The notes: generated by a model from the letters alone, not told the origin. Shown: positions 13,211-28,200, numbered from the stretch's first letter. The stretch is 64,000 nucleotides of DNA from Porites lobata (GCA_942486035.1 CALNXK010000080.1:656001-720000); one strand, 5' to 3'. Program-made: numbers and translations.

Positions 13211-16200
13211 TTTATTATTTGGTATTGCACAAATTAACATATATCAAATGATCAAATGTGCATTACAAACTATTAAAGCTAACTAAAAATATAATTATCA
13301 AATTAAACGTGAATATATCTGTAAAATCAATGACACCTAACTTAATTATTTAGTACTTAACCTATTACTTACAATAATTATAACTGAAAGAAATGTTATA
13401 TGTTTCATTAAAATTGATAAAAAAGAGAGTAAAATTAATATACACCTATGTATAATTAAAAATTGTATGCAAGTTTCAAATAATAAGTCTTTAGCTGTTT
13501 CTTAAAAGTATAATAGTTGTCCTGAAATATTGAAAATATAATCTTTTCATGCATTTCACAGGATTTGCTGAGAACACACACCAAGTTCGCGAAAAAACTT
13601 GAGAAAGGTTGTGCCAATGGAGGAATAGAAATAAGTCCTGTTTTTCTTGAATTTGTAAGTATTGTCACTATCAAACATGTTTTTGAATAAATTAAAAACA
13701 AACTTTTGTTATTAGTACCTAGTATACCCGCCCAGTGTCACGCCTAAGGCATGATTGTCACGCCTGGTAGAAAAGTTTGAGCCATTTACAGCATTAACTG
13801 ACACATTTTGAAAAATATATTAATTATTTAAACAAACCAGAACCGAAGAGAGAAAAGAAAAGAAAAGTCTATGTGGATGATCGACTTTCTCCGAATTCTC
13901 TTTTTTTAGTAGGAAGTCAATGTTCCTTTGTGTTCCTGTGTTCGTGTTAGACGGAACTCTTCGTAACATCTTTGGACTTCTTCGGAACGTCTTCGGAAAT
14001 CTTCGGATATTATCAGACCCCTGCGAAAAATCTTGAAAAATCTTGAAAAATGTCATGCCTATAAATGTAAAAAGGTTGGCAGGTATAACCTAGTGTATAT
14101 ATGTGTACATTTGCAGTTTGCAATTAAGGAATTTTTCCTCTGTAGAGAGATGAACTCCTCAAGTATGGAAAATATTGTACAAAGATGCCGGAAGCTCAAA
14201 CATATGTAAGTTGGTCTGTATGGTATGGCTGATTGAAACAACATTACCGGTATATTAAACTCCATAACAGAGTGCAAAGCAGGGTTGTCACCACAATCTC
14301 AAGTTGCTGGGTAAATACAACAAGTTGGTGGGAAATCATGCAGCTAACGGTTTCTTTTGGTTCTGTTTTTTTCTATTATTATATTCTTTTGAAAGTAGCC
14401 AGGGGCCACATTCATAGTAGCTGGGGGAAATCCTCGGTCCCCACCTCTTAATGACATCCCTGGCAAAAAATAACAGTTTTACTTTGCCATTCGGGGAAGC
14501 TGTAGCTAGCATGTACTTGCCGGAAGTCATGTCAATTACATGTATCCACAAAAAATTTTGATAAGCATTGATTATAGTTCCTTTGTAACTTGAATTCCCC
14601 AATAAACTTCACTTGCATGCCATTTGCCCATTGAGTAAGTTAAGAGCAGAATTCATTAGGCCAATAGCAAAATCCACTCACCCTGGGCTATTGGAAACTA
14701 CTTCCTTTGCATGCTGCACAAAGAAAATCATTATGTGCAATTTGGTAATTTATACACCATGTACATCTTGATGTTTTAAATTAATCCACATACCATTGTA
14801 CCCACAGATTGATTATCTTACTAAAACAGATCCAAAATTCAGGGATGCTATAGAGGTATGTTTACGACTGTGCATGTGTTATTCTGTACAGGTTGTTTGT
14901 TTATCTTTATTTTTGTAAATTTTTGTTTATGTGTTGTACAGTGATTGTTGTTTCCCTAGACAACTATCTGTCTAGTTTGCTTATGATGGCTGCGTAATCT
15001 CCTCATGCTCATTATAACAGACAATTTTGGCATGTTGATTGTTCAGTTAATTTTTTGTTAGTTTTTTTTTAGAGTCAGATTAATATTGTAATATCCTGTG
15101 TACGATTTGTATTTTTTCTTTTATTTTAGTTTTGTGTCTCTCTCTGTTTATATTTTTTATTGTATTGAACTTAAGCTTAAATAAAAAAAAAATTGAAAAA
15201 ATAATATATGACAAACTTTTATTGATGATCTTACTGCACGTTGCATCTAAAACTTTCCATTCTGCAATTATAGTGACATGTACATTGTGTACCATGATAG
15301 TTCTACAGACCATAAATTCACTCCTAATGGTCAGTGGCCACAAGAAAAAATTCACACACCACAAAATCAAGATCAAAAATAAAGTTTGTACTTTTGGGCA
15401 GGGACAATTTATTAATTTGGTATGAACACTGTCTTGTACTCATGTAGATTGATTACTTCTAACAGGATTGCCAGAGAAGAGCAAACAGCAAGTTTGCCCT
15501 GAGATCTCTCCTGGTGGTTCCCTTTCAAAGGGTTTTAAAGTACCCTCTCTTAGTTCAGGTAACTAAAATGATTAAATACTGAACTAATCCCGCTTGGCTG
15601 CTTGCAGGGGTCTGGGTGTAAGAAGTAGTTTTAAATTCAATTTTTTCAATGTAAAATAGAGGATTAAAAAGAGTCACCAGTGTAGTAGTGTGATGCTGTA
15701 CATACAGCTGATTCACTAAAGGTTGCTTCGGGGATTGGGATTGCGCATTGGGAAGCTATTATTTGGTGTTCCCTCAAGTAAATCATTGCAATTTTGTTCC
15801 ATATGTCGAAATGCCCAGTGCCCTACCAATGACCAATTACCAAAAGTTTTGATTTAGCTGTATTAGATGGCTATTGAGTGTTGGCATACATGAAAAATTC
15901 TATAGGTGCCTTGCATACAGTGTGCATTATATAGCTTGTAATTTCAATTTCAGGGGATAGCTGTTAGTGTACATTGCATGTTTTTGTGTGAGAAGGACTT
16001 CTTGTTTCTTTGATATTCTGGGTTTTAGGAACTTAACAAGCAAACTAAATCAACACATCCCGACAAGAAAGGTCTTGAAAAAGCTTTAGCAGCAGTACAG
16101 GTTAGCTAGTGATCTCCTTCATTTTTTACCCGCCGTCGATGACTATTTGTTAATTTTGCATTAAATAAGCAAAGATATATACCATATATTATTATTTTAA

Positions 16201-19200
16201 GGAGTTTGCATTTCAAATGTCACAGGTCCTTTTTAATGATTCTAACTTACTTTTTGGTTATTTAAAGGATGTGGCAAAGTTTATCAACCAGTTGAAACGT
16301 GATGATGAAAATTTACGATCTGTCCAGGATGTTCAAGAGAGGTTAGGATATCTAAGCGGCTACAAATTAAAACAGCATTGACTTTTTATTGCTAAGACAA
16401 CTGAGTAGTGTCTGAATTAAAATGGCATTCTTTTTCTTCCCTTCTATGTTCTGCTGATAGCTTAAGCAGTGAAGTGGTAAGTACATATTCTCATTGTTGA
16501 AAAATAACTGACAAGGAAATTGCTGAAATTAGTACTCATTTTTGCAACATATTATAGAGAGTGCTGATTGAACAGGCGATGTTAATACTCCGGAAGCTCA
16601 TAAGAGGTTGAAATGTGTAACTCGTGTTCAATACTCGTGAATATTTTGTTGTAAACCATATTTGGAAACCCTCGCTGCTGCCTGCAAAAAGCAGGTTTAG
16701 CAGCAACTTTGCATGTGTGTCACACTTTTTTGTACTTTTCGTTGCTGTCACTGCAAGACTACAATGTGAAACTACCTTATTTCATGTTTTGTGGAAGGTG
16801 AAAACACAAGACAACAACTTTCTTTTTCTTTTCTTCAAATTTGCTAACATTTGACAAACTGAATGAGATGAAATAAGTGTGTTAAGTTTGAAGCAGCACA
16901 ATTCACTTTTTAAACTGAGTTACGCTTTTGTAGATGTCAAGTTGGATCGGAGGGTCAATCTTTTCTTGTCGTTCCAAATATGGTACTTTCGAAAGTGAAT
17001 ATTTATGAGCATCAGAGAAAGCAAACATATGATAGTTACACGTTTCAACCCCTGATGAGTTTGTGATATTACTAAATCAAGCAAGAGCTTACTAATTTCA
17101 ATCTCTGTGTGTTTGTTTCTGATGCATTTTTTTCTCTTCAGGATATTCAGCTTGTGAACTTTGGCCATCTCATCAAAGATGGTGAGCTTCTTATAAAAGT
17201 CAGTGATCAGCCACCAAAGAAAAGGTGAGAGTATAAAGTTAAGATTTTTAAATCCAAATTTAAATCTTCAATTTGTTATCCTTTTCCGTTGTGGGGCTCA
17301 GTTCTCTGGGATAATCAAGTAAAGACATCGTACATCAGTAACTCAAATTAAACAAAACAGCGTTTCAAGACGAAATGAGAAACAATAGATGTAGTTGCCA
17401 TTCTGACTCAGATGCTGCAGCCAAATTTTAGAAGGAGTGTTGTGATGCTTTGTGTGACACCGAATTTTAGCTCAAATGCATATATAGAGAGAATGTATGA
17501 GAACCCTGTTAAAATTCAGCATATTGTCTGACTCAGGTTTTTAAATACAGTTTACCCTATAGTGACTAAAAGTATATTGAGGGGGACTTGAAAAGTGATA
17601 TGTATACTCTGCTGGTTCTGAAATGGTGAAGGGTTAGACAATGTTTTTTTTTTAACTTGTATATCAGATTGATCAATGCTTTTTCTTTCAGGCATGCTTT
17701 TCTCTTTGATACAGCCTTAATTATCTGCAAGACAAAGGTAAGCTGTATGGTACTTCGCACCTGCATTTATTGACCAATTGACCCAAACGCACAGAAATGC
17801 ACCATAAGTGTGCTTGTCTTGATCGTCGCCTTTTTTTATTCTGAGATGTCTGAACATTGCCATTGTGCTTGTTTGCTGCCTCATTACATCAGTGTATCAT
17901 GCTTAAAAACTCTAATTTTGTTGCGACAGTATATGGGTCTTCACTGTACATAGCCTGTGGGGCAGGAACGCGTGACGAACCCCTAAGAACGTCTGCGTGG
18001 GAGGCTTCACTGTACAGTGTACATACAGGAAAGGGCAGTAGTGCAGGCTGGCCCCAGTTGTTCAAAAGGCGGACAGCAGTTATAATGTATCCACTGTGCA
18101 AATCACTTTTCCGTGGAAAACTAGTTAGCTTATCTAGCGTAATGGTTATAATGCCTTTTGAGCAACTTGGCCTGAACGATAGAGTCTAGCTAGTAGAACG
18201 ACTTTGTAGTCTATTCTGTTGTACTTTTGCAAACTGCTTTGCACATTTCTTCTTGACCATCACCTTCTTCAATAAAATTAATTTGTGTACTTCTGTTAAG
18301 TTTGATGACAAATGTTGTGATCACTTCTCTCTAGGGTGACACATATCACCACAAGCAATCTTTGCATCTTCAATATTTTGAAATCCAAGACATGCCTCAA
18401 AATCCAGTGAAGAATAAGGTGAGTTTCGTGTGATTGTAAGTTTGATTAAGGTGAACTTGAGTGCATCTTAACCCTTAACGGTCAAGGACAACTTTCTTCG
18501 CTAACTTGTGCAGAGGGAAGAGATCTTTCAAACCATACCAGAATGAGCACAATTCAGTCAAGGACACCGGAGAAAGAAGCAAAAAACCACGTGACAAGGA
18601 CCTGAAAATCTCCATGAAAATCTTGTTCCATTACCCACCTACCTTTCCTTTCACCTAATCCTAAGATCCTAAAAGCTTTCCTAAAAACTCTTCCCACCAA
18701 AATGAAGCCTACTAAATGCCCAGCAAGAGAAAAAAAAATGAGGCAAGAAAAGCGAAAAAAGAAGGGAGGAGAGAAAGCGAAAAGTAAAAGTCAAGACTGC
18801 TGTGTCACTTTTAAACCCAATGTCGAAATTTTGCTTTCTGCGCATGCCCGAACTTCGCAAGCTGATATTTTGCATCTGGATCAGAAGGCCGCCAAGTGTA
18901 CGACCTGCAAACCGGTTTGTGGTAAGTTTTAGCTCTTTATAGCACGACAGTGACCAGAAAACAACTCGACTAGCTTCAAAACGCGTTTTTCGGCAAAATC
19001 TCCAGGAGCGAATGGGTTAAAGTGATAACAAAAATGTGGCAAATTCCTCCCATCTGAGTGTCACAAAAATGCGACATAAGTATATGCATGGAACGGGAAG
19101 CCATACATGTACCTCTGCTAAGGGGGCTATTTACGTGATACCGGAATGACTTTCATTCTGGAACGAGTTGATTTCATCTCTGCATTTCTCACCATTTGCT

Positions 19201-22200
19201 TACATGATACCGAAACAAAATTTTGTTCCCCATTTCAGTCATTTTCCGGTTTTCAATCCGAATGAAATTCTCGCTCTAGTACGAGATTTCATTCTGGTAT
19301 TACGTAAACTAAAAACGAAATTCGTTCCAGATTGAAAATCGCAAATCGTGTCAAGTCTGGGGCGAGTTGCCCATGCGTATCTGGTCTGGCAAGACCGATA
19401 ACGCCTTCGGCTAAGACAGTCGATTTTATCTTGTGAATGCAGTGCGAACTTCATTCTGGAACGAAACTCATTCCGCAATGAGAGTAATTCCTGTATCATT
19501 ATATAAACAAACCCTAAAACGAACGATTTTCATTTCCTCGGCACTTCTTTAGTTAAACTGTTGTACGAGTTTTTCATCAAACTTAGAACCACATTACAAG
19601 ATATGATTCTCTTAATCAAAATATTTCTTTACTTCAGCGATTCTTTTTAAAATAACGCAGAGTTGTACTTCTTGGCTATACCAATTTTGCGATTAGGACT
19701 TGCACTTGCTCTGTCCTCGCGCACGTTTTCCATTCTGTGCTCTTTATCTCCTAGCCTGAGAATGCAGACGTATTTTCCGTCCTCGCTTTCGCAGGCTATT
19801 TACATGTGCCTCTATCTCCATTCTCAAGCCCGTTTTTCAAGCGCCGCCTGAAAAGTGGAACTTTTCCAGTTACAAACCTAATGCTTAAGTTGTTATGTTG
19901 CAGTTTTCTCACAGTTGGCACATGAAAGGTGACCAAGGTAATGGCCAATGGAAACGGTTATTTTGATTATTTTGTTTATTTTCGTTTAAATAACATTGGC
20001 GCGGAGTTGCTCGGTTACCGGTCGTCTCGATGCAAAGTTGTTTCGATACAAAGTCGTTTCGATACTAGTTTATTCTTTCGAGGTGTAAATAGTTCCTAAG
20101 ATATTCACCCAAAATGTTTTTCTTGTTTACTCGCAAGCTATACTTGAAGTGGACAAAATTTTTGTGCAATTTCACAGCTTGAGTTTGTATCGAAACGACC
20201 GGTTTCCAGTTGCTCGAGGCTCAGCACTGCCGTAGCAAGGTTAGATTTATTGGAAGGGGGGTCAATGACGAGGCGCGAGTTGCTACGGGGTCCGGGGTCA
20301 TGCTCTCCTGTAAGATTTTGAAATGTAGGGTCTCTGAAATAGCATTTTCAACCTTCCGAGAGCATTAATTTCCAGCAATTTCTAATTTTTGAAGCCATAA
20401 ATAAACAATTTTCACGCTTTATCTTGGTCTCTGGATTTCACGCCGTAGATTCCGGATTCCATGGAACTGGCTTCGGGATTCGGGATTCCTTGTCAATGGA
20501 ACTTGTATTCCGGATTGCAATCATTAACGTGATTCTGGTTTCCTTTAGCTGGATTCCGGAATCCAAAGCACAGTATTCTGGATTTCACAAGCAAAAATTT
20601 CCCAGATTTCGGAATATGGATTCCCTTACATTGACCGATATACTGGCGTTATTGTTTTCTAGAAGCATTAATCAAATTTTCCTTGCTATATGAAATTCAA
20701 GAAATTTTATACGTCATATAGTTTATCGGCATAATAAGTCTTTTTCACAAGTATAATAATATTCTTTTTGATCAAAAGGTGGTGCCGGAGGTGACCGTAA
20801 CTCCTGTTCTATGTCAACTAAAACCCTGGATATGAAGAGCAAATGGATCAATGATTTAACTGTGGCCATGTAAGTAAAGTCAAAGGGCAAAGCCCCTAAC
20901 ACTTGTTTTTTTTTTAAGTATATATGTGTACGTTTTCTTTCTCTTCTTCTACGTCTTCTTCTGGCTCTGCCCTTGCTTGTGGTTTTACGTCGTTTGCCAT
21001 TAGACGAAGAGTTAAAGGGGGTAGTTTAATGCCCCTCTTACACGGATCCGGACAAATTTTTGAGGGGACAAAAACTTGCACGGATCCTTCTTTAGTTTAC
21101 ACGGTGCCCGCGAAATCGTGCAAGTTGAACAGCAAACAGTACTGCAATCTGTAACAGAATTTGCACGGTTTCGTGAAAAACGGGTTCCACAGTTGTAAAA
21201 TCTTGTCCGATCAAAAATTTGTCCGGACCGCTGTAAACGGGGTGTAGGAGTCGGGAACTTTAGATTTCCTGCGCTTTCGAAATCGAGAATGATCACGACG
21301 TCGGAATTCCGAGCTAATTATATCCCCGAACTCATGCAACTCTTCCCTGTTGCTGACTAACAAATAAAGAAACGTTAGGACGTTTGATGAGTAAGTGCGA
21401 TGAAAACTAGTGGTGCTCGCGCTTAACCAGCCAAATTAGTATTCCAAACTAAATTTATGACATCTACAAAGTGATGTTACTCTCTTCTTAGCGAATAAAT
21501 TTGTTCATCTCGGGACGAAAGTTTATAAAGCACAATGTTAAGAAAATACAGTGAGCAGAAGAACGTCTTTTGAGTAGTAAGAAAAAGTTTCTTTGTGGAT
21601 GTTTTGTTTGTTTGTAAATAGGGCCTCGAACCCTGGCATCGCCTTCCTTTCTTTTGTGTCCTTCTGTTACGTTTATTGTCCTGTATAACTTCACTTTGCA
21701 GGGAAAATCTTACATTGAAGGGCATAGACCAAGGTACCTTATCTTGCTTACGTTTACTTAAGATCGCTAACGTTAATTTTCATTTCTTAGGCTCGTTGAC
21801 ATGAATCTTCAAACACTAGAAGAAAAAAAAAAAACGAAAAGACATACCTTTCTTCGGTTGTCCAGGCTTAGTAATACTAGCCTCCCAAGCAGACGTTCTT
21901 AGGGGTTCGTGACGTGTTCCTGCCCCAATAAGTAGGGCAGGAACGCGTAACGAACCCCTAAAAACGTCTGCGTGGGAGGCTATAGTAATACTTGCCCCCC
22001 CCCTCCCCCCCCTTGTTTTCCTGTGTTACTGCACATTGTGCAACATTGCGCGGGTTTAACGGACTGATCGTGAAGAGTCTACATGAGTGAACCATCACCG
22101 ACCATGAACGTTGCCTCGATGGGGAACGCTGTTTGCACGTGCCCCTTGCTTTCACCTGCGCACGTGCTCCAAACAGTTTAATTAGCAAAACAAACTTTTT

Positions 22201-25200
22201 ACCCATTCAGTAAGATATTTTTGGGAAATTCTCGAAATTATTAGAGAGATTTTGAGTCACGTTTACGGCAAACAGTAAACGCGATATTCAGGTTGAAAAT
22301 TTCTCAAAAATGAACAGGTAGAAACTGACCAAATAATTTTTGTGGGTAGAATAAATTAAAGCTGGCAAGTAAAGAGAAAACTTAGTCACGTGGTACAGAT
22401 TAACGTTTGCCGTTTTGCCGTAAACGTGTTTCTGAATCTCTCTATTATTAACCCTTTAAGTCCCGATAGTGACCAAGATCAATTTTCTCCTAACAATATC
22501 CATATGTTACCAAGAGAAATGGTTATGAGAGTGAATAAAATGATCACCTAAGAGAAAATGCTTTGATCTTCTACCAAATTCTCTCAACTTATTCCTTAAG
22601 GAAATGTATAAAGACCAGTTTGGAGAATTTGTATGTGGATATTGGGGCTTAAAGGGTTAATATCCAATCTGAAGAAACTCTGTAAATACTTCTTTGCATT
22701 TTGAGATGACTCAAGCTTTGTTTGTGTTTTTTGACAGGCAATCATGAATTTCAACTCCACACTTTTACGGTTCCAACGTATTGTGGAGTTTGTCATAACC
22801 TGCTGTGGTAAGCTGGCCGGGTTTATACAGGGCTGTAAACTAAGAGGCGAGGACCTGGGGGAATTTTCCCCGGCTACTTTCATAGAAAACAAAAGGAAAA
22901 TCGAAACAAAAGAATTTCCTAGCTGTACAATTCCCCTCCTAATAACTGCATTTACCCGGAAACTTGATATTTTAGCGAAAGCCCTGTTAAACCCTTGAAA
23001 ATCACTCACTCTATCGGAGGGCCCCAATAGGGTTATTCAATCCCGTAATCCCGACCAAAAATCTAGTGCAATCCTATAATCCTGATGGTATCCAACCTCC
23101 CATACATACATTCAATCCCCAATCTCACTCAGATTGTGTTTAAAATCCAGAATTTTCTTATAACGTAAATCCCGGATCCCGAAAAACGCATTGGGGCCCT
23201 CTCTAGTAGTTAGCCAATCGTGTGTTAGCAAGTCACCCTCGGAGACCGAAAAGTCAACTCATTTCAGTGGAAACCAAGTTTACACTAGCCTCCCTCGCAA
23301 TTCATGTTCCGAATTGAACTTATACTTCATTTTTTTTCTCGTAGGGGTTTAATAAATCAAGGGTACAAGTGTTCAAGTAAGTGTATTCTCTTAATTACGC
23401 TTTGCAGTAATTGCATAAGTTTCGTCTCGTCAAAAGTTCAACGTGTTTTCTTCGAGTTACATTTATCGCGTTGTTTTTATTTCCATGAAAGTATAAAGGT
23501 CAGTACACGCTAGACAACAAGTTGCAGCAACATTGTTGTGGCGCATGTTGGAGAGACAGCTCGCTTTGTGTGCACTGGAGAATTTTTGTAAAATCTTTGC
23601 TCCGCAACAAAAATAATTTTGTCGCAGCAACATGTCGCAAAAAAATCAAATCCGACAGAATTTGTGCGACTTGTTGTGGCGACAAATATTTTCACACAAA
23701 TTCTCCAGTACACACGAAGCGGATGTCGCTGAGACGGTCGCTACCACTAGCCGACCTACCTATACACTCAGACTGATCTGTTGCTGCAACATATAGCCTA
23801 GTAGGTTCCGACCTTAAGCATTCACTCTACCGTTTGTTTTCCCCGGTAACCGCTAAGTGTAGTGCATCTGTCACAGGAAATCCTTCTATTGTGTTTTTTT
23901 TTTCGTCGATGAGGGATTCTAAAATCCAAGATAAACATCTCGCTTGTTACCTTGTCACCCCCCTTAGTATCATAAGATTGTGACGCTGTGCTACTGATCC
24001 ACCGCCCTTCACTATCACGGTTCCATTGTTCCACCACCCTTTACTATCACTGTTTCACTGTTCCACCACCCTGTACTATCACTGTTCCACTGTTCCACCA
24101 CCCTTTACTATTACTGTTCCACTGTTCCACCACCCTTTACTATTACTGTTCCACTGTTCCACCACCCTTTACTATCACTGTTCCACTGTTCCACCACCCT
24201 TTACTATCACTGTTCCACTGTTCCACCACCCTTTACTATTACTGTTCCACTGTTCCACCACCCTTCACTATCACTGTTCCACTGTTCAACTGTTCCACCA
24301 CCCTTCACTATCACTGTTCCACTGCTCCACTGTTCCACCACCCTTCACTATCACTGTTCCACTGCTCCACCACCCTTTACTATCACTGTTCCACTGTTTA
24401 CCACCCTTCACTATCACTGTTCCACTGTTCTACCACCCTTCACTATCACTGTTCCACTGTTCTACCACCCTTCAGTATCACTGTTCCACTGTTCCTCCAT
24501 CCTTTAGTTTACTATCACTGTTCCACTGTTCCATCACCGTTTACTATCACTGTGACTTTGTGCCACTTTTCTATAATTTCATCACCCTTTTGTATAACTG
24601 TGTGATTTTATCATGTTACGAAAATTTATGATGTATTATTATGATATTTATGATGTAAGTAAACATTAAGAAATCGGTGATTCCGGTACACCAAACGTAA
24701 GCCCAACCTTTTGACGTCTTCACCGTTACGTCCCATGGTATATTAATTTCGGCAATGATACTATCGCGTGGACAAAAACATTATCTGGCGGGAAAATGAC
24801 ATTATCCGGCGGGAAAATTTACTATTTATTTTAATTGACAGTTTGCGATTCCACTGCCCACAAAGATTGCATATCCAAGAGTAGCGCGTGCCGAGCGAGT
24901 CCTGGACTCCACAACCAGTTCTCAGGTACTTCGCCGTTTCGCCCTGTGTCTACATTGAGGAATCCCTTTCCTAAACAAACTTCATCGCCCATCGCGCCCA
25001 CGCTCAGTCCAGATTTGAGCAGAAAGGAAAGGAAGATCTCGTTACCAGCTAGATTGAGAGCAGGTATCTTATTTGTCATGTATTTTTACACAATGTAGTG
25101 TTCAAAGTTTACAGGAGGAAGGACCTCTTAACCCTTTCACTGCCAGAGTGCTTGATGGAGTTTTGTAAGGTGATTCTAACTTTTGAGTCTATGGACGAAA

Positions 25201-28200
25201 TCCTATGATGTGACCATTCAAATGAAATTTCTCTGCCTGTGCTTTCACATGATGCCATTTGTTTCTCAAAATTTTAGAAAATGAAATTTGGAACTGTGGT
25301 CGAAATTTGTCTCTGGCCTCATTTGGCAGTGAAAGGGTTAATTAAAAAAAGAAATGAAATGAAGTTAAGCTTTTATGTCAAACAATTTAACGTCAGTGGA
25401 TGTTCCTTTTTTATGCTCCGTGGTCGATTTTCAGTAAATCTATAAATTGTTTACATAATGAATTTCAGTATATCTCTAATAAGAGACAATATTTTCATCT
25501 GGGGCGGGAATTTGACATGCGGAAAGTGTGCGAGATGCGGAAAGATCAAAATAACAGAGGCAGCGTGATCGAGCGGTTAGAGTGTTGGAATTGCAATGCT
25601 GAGACCCCGACTTCAACTACCTCCCCAACCGCTATCTGGATTTGTTCACGTTACCTCCTGAGTTAAACTCTTTAACCACGCGTGTAAATAGCAAACTGGT
25701 TTACTTCCGGCCTTGTTATGTTTATTTGAATTACCGTAAAATTCCGAAAACAAGCCCCGGGGCTTATATTTTTCAAAGGCCCTTTTTGAGGGGCTTATTT
25801 TTGGAGGGGCCTTTATTCGGAGGGGCTTATGTACGGAGGGAAATTTGCGTTGTAAAATCGGTTGGGCTAGATTGTAGTGGAAAGAAAATTTACCATTAAT
25901 TGCTTTGTTTTACTTTGTATTCGAGGGCAAATTCCAAGTACAAGCCCCCCGGGGGGGGCTTATATTCGAAGGGGCGATTTTAACGGAGGGTTTTTTGCGT
26001 TACGATTTTGGGGGGCTTATATTTGAAGGGGCTTAGACATGGAGGGGCTTATTTTCGGAATTTTACGGTATTTGTTTTTCACTTGTTTGTTCGGCCCCAC
26101 GAGCCTTTACGCTTAGTCTATAAATACTGCCCAGGATAATCAAAGGAATTATTGTTTAGAAGTAAATGTCCTGTCCTTTGCTGATTGTTTCTTTCCGTTC
26201 TTTTTATTTCCCTCAAAGGAACTGTTGGTCTTTGTGTAGCGACATCAAAGTAAGATTTTGCTTTTATCGTATCTGTTAGCTATAGTAAAATGGTGCTATG
26301 TAGTGGTTGAGTTGTGCTTACACAGTTGTTTGTAATCTGCAGCTTTGCTGGCTTAGCTCCTCGTGGCCTCCCTAATTTAACGTTTGTAGCTGGAGATGAA
26401 ATCGAAGTGGTCAGTAGATCAGATCCCGAGTGGTGGGAGGTAAGCTGAGGGGGCAGACCATCATGTCATAGTATAAGTTTTGCTCTTGTACTGCACTAAA
26501 AATATATCCGTTTTCGTATCGTTTATTGAGAACTGGGTCTAATATACAAACGAGGCTCTTTGGTCGTAGCCTCGACTGCAAGCTAGTTCCAGTTCACTAT
26601 CAAAAAAACGAACATAGTCTTTCAAATGGTCTTTTGTGTGGCTAAGCAATCACTTCGCCTGATCATTCCATGGTCAAATGATACATTCAGCTGATGCGTA
26701 TGCGCAGTACATACCATTTCTTAGCGAATTTGCATATCACAAGATATGCGCGTTAAGCACATAGTGAGAAACGCATCCTTTGCCGGGCTATGTAAACAAA
26801 TGTTGTGGAGTCGAAATAATTGCAAGTGCAATCGTGATTAGACCTTAAGCACTAGGTCAAATTAGAGCACTCTTTTTTATATACCATTGAGAATTTACGA
26901 TGGACTTGGCCAGAGAAAATCAAACGTCGTTGAATACCCCCGAACTCGAAGAATCAGTAGAGGTGAGAAATGAAGCAAAGTCTGAATCGTTGTCGAAGGT
27001 TAACTCGGCTTGAACTTTTCTCCAGGCCGTGAAAACTCGATATTCCAAACAAATATAATGATAATTTAATACAATCGAAATATAAAATGACGATATTCAC
27101 GTTTGGATTCTTGATTCTCTTCTTTAATAGGGACGGTCAAGAAAGACTGGAGCAGTAGGCTACTTCCCTCAAAGTCACGTGGTAGGTGAATACATACCTC
27201 ACTGAACACGTACAGCGAAAAGACTCTTCCAAGTTTTTTGTTTTTTTCCCAACGTATGATGAAGGCGAGTAAGCAAATATCCATTGACACTGTTGGCAAG
27301 AGGGCCTTAAAATTAGTTTAGTTACCAAGTTAAAAGGTGATACGTCCAAAACCAAAGAAGATATTGCTCAGCAAAGTCGCGAAATCTTTCAGACGTTTAC
27401 AGGATTGTTATGTCCTTACATAAACAGACCTTGCCTGTTAATATTTACAGAAAGGTAATGTCCTGCTTCGTTTCAGACAATGAAACAATCATCATCACGG
27501 TATGAAGAAACTCCGATAAGAGAAAGAGATGAGTAAGTATGCTCTGTGTAGTTGAAAAAATGAGGCAGTTGCGTCTTGCTGCCCCGTTTTGGATTTCTTC
27601 ATAGCGAGAAAAGACTCTCCTAAAAGCATCAGTGTTGTCTTATCTGTTTCCTGGACGTTCTTTATTGTCACTCGAGAAGGAGTTGAAGCAAGAATGTCGG
27701 TTGTGACTAGAATGGTTACCTCAAAATCAGGTTGGACGCCTTATGTTTATTACACAACGCTATACTCTATACCACGCTATTCTACATATTTTAATATGCG
27801 AATTTATTGGGCACGAGAACTTTCAGAAAAGTGGGGAAATCAGAGTAGGAGACTTGTGCAAGGAAAAGAGTTGCATACACTAGCGCTTAGCACCGATGTA
27901 CGGTGATTAGGGTTAAGCACTGTTTTAAAAACAGTTATCTTTCAATAATGTAATGATCAATGCCGTGTAAAGTACGTTAAAATGAACCGGTCTCGGCAGT
28001 TAGCCCTTGATGGTGTAGTGGATACGGATATGTATTGTACATCAAATGACGCGGGTTCAAGTCCTACATACTACCTCCTGTTTTCTTCTGTTTTCTTTCT
28101 TCTTTTATTTACTACTTTAAGATATAAGACTCCCAAAATGTATTTTAAGTGAAGATGACAATCTGACTTTGGGGTATCCATTCTAGTCGCAACCGTTGCC

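Larger units (their letters stand above)
17142..21733 (+). other. VAV: VAV: PH domain exons
   Basis: Exons 16-21 encode residues 452-574. The start is clear (NFGHLIKDGELLIKV, KKRHAFLFDTALIICKTKG) and so is the C-terminal helix (KTLDMKSKWINDL). The middle is split over a 34-nt exon (19904-19937, FSHSWHMKGDQ) and an exon with two possible acceptors 12 nt apart (20778 and 20790). This part is the least conserved of the model. The long intron before it contains several repeats. Confidence 0.75.
22738..25063 (+). other. VAV: VAV: C1 zinc finger and Pro/Ser linker
   Basis: Exons 22-24 give a full HX12CX2CX13CX2CX4HX2CX6C pattern with ligands near residues 577, 590, 593, 607, 610, 615, 618 and 625. 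Recognisable parts are TYCGVCHNLLWG and GYKCSICDSTAHKDC. It is an atypical C1 domain of the Vav kind, which supports the DH domain rather than binding diacylglycerol. The 222-nt exon 24 continues into a Ser/Pro-rich linker of about 55 residues. Confidence 0.9.

Noticed and set aside
18702..18932. Lys/Arg-rich 76-codon frame in VAV intron 18
   Set aside because: It lies within a repeat, has low-complexity composition and no splice context linking it to VAV.
23988..24631. Two overlapping 200-codon open frames rich in Leu/Phe/His/Ser/Thr
   Set aside because: Both are a direct consequence of the stop-free 32-bp minisatellite and carry no family signal.
28006..28075. Functional tRNA gene
   Set aside because: A and B boxes are present but the acceptor stem cannot pair, so it was recorded only as a tRNA-like repeat.
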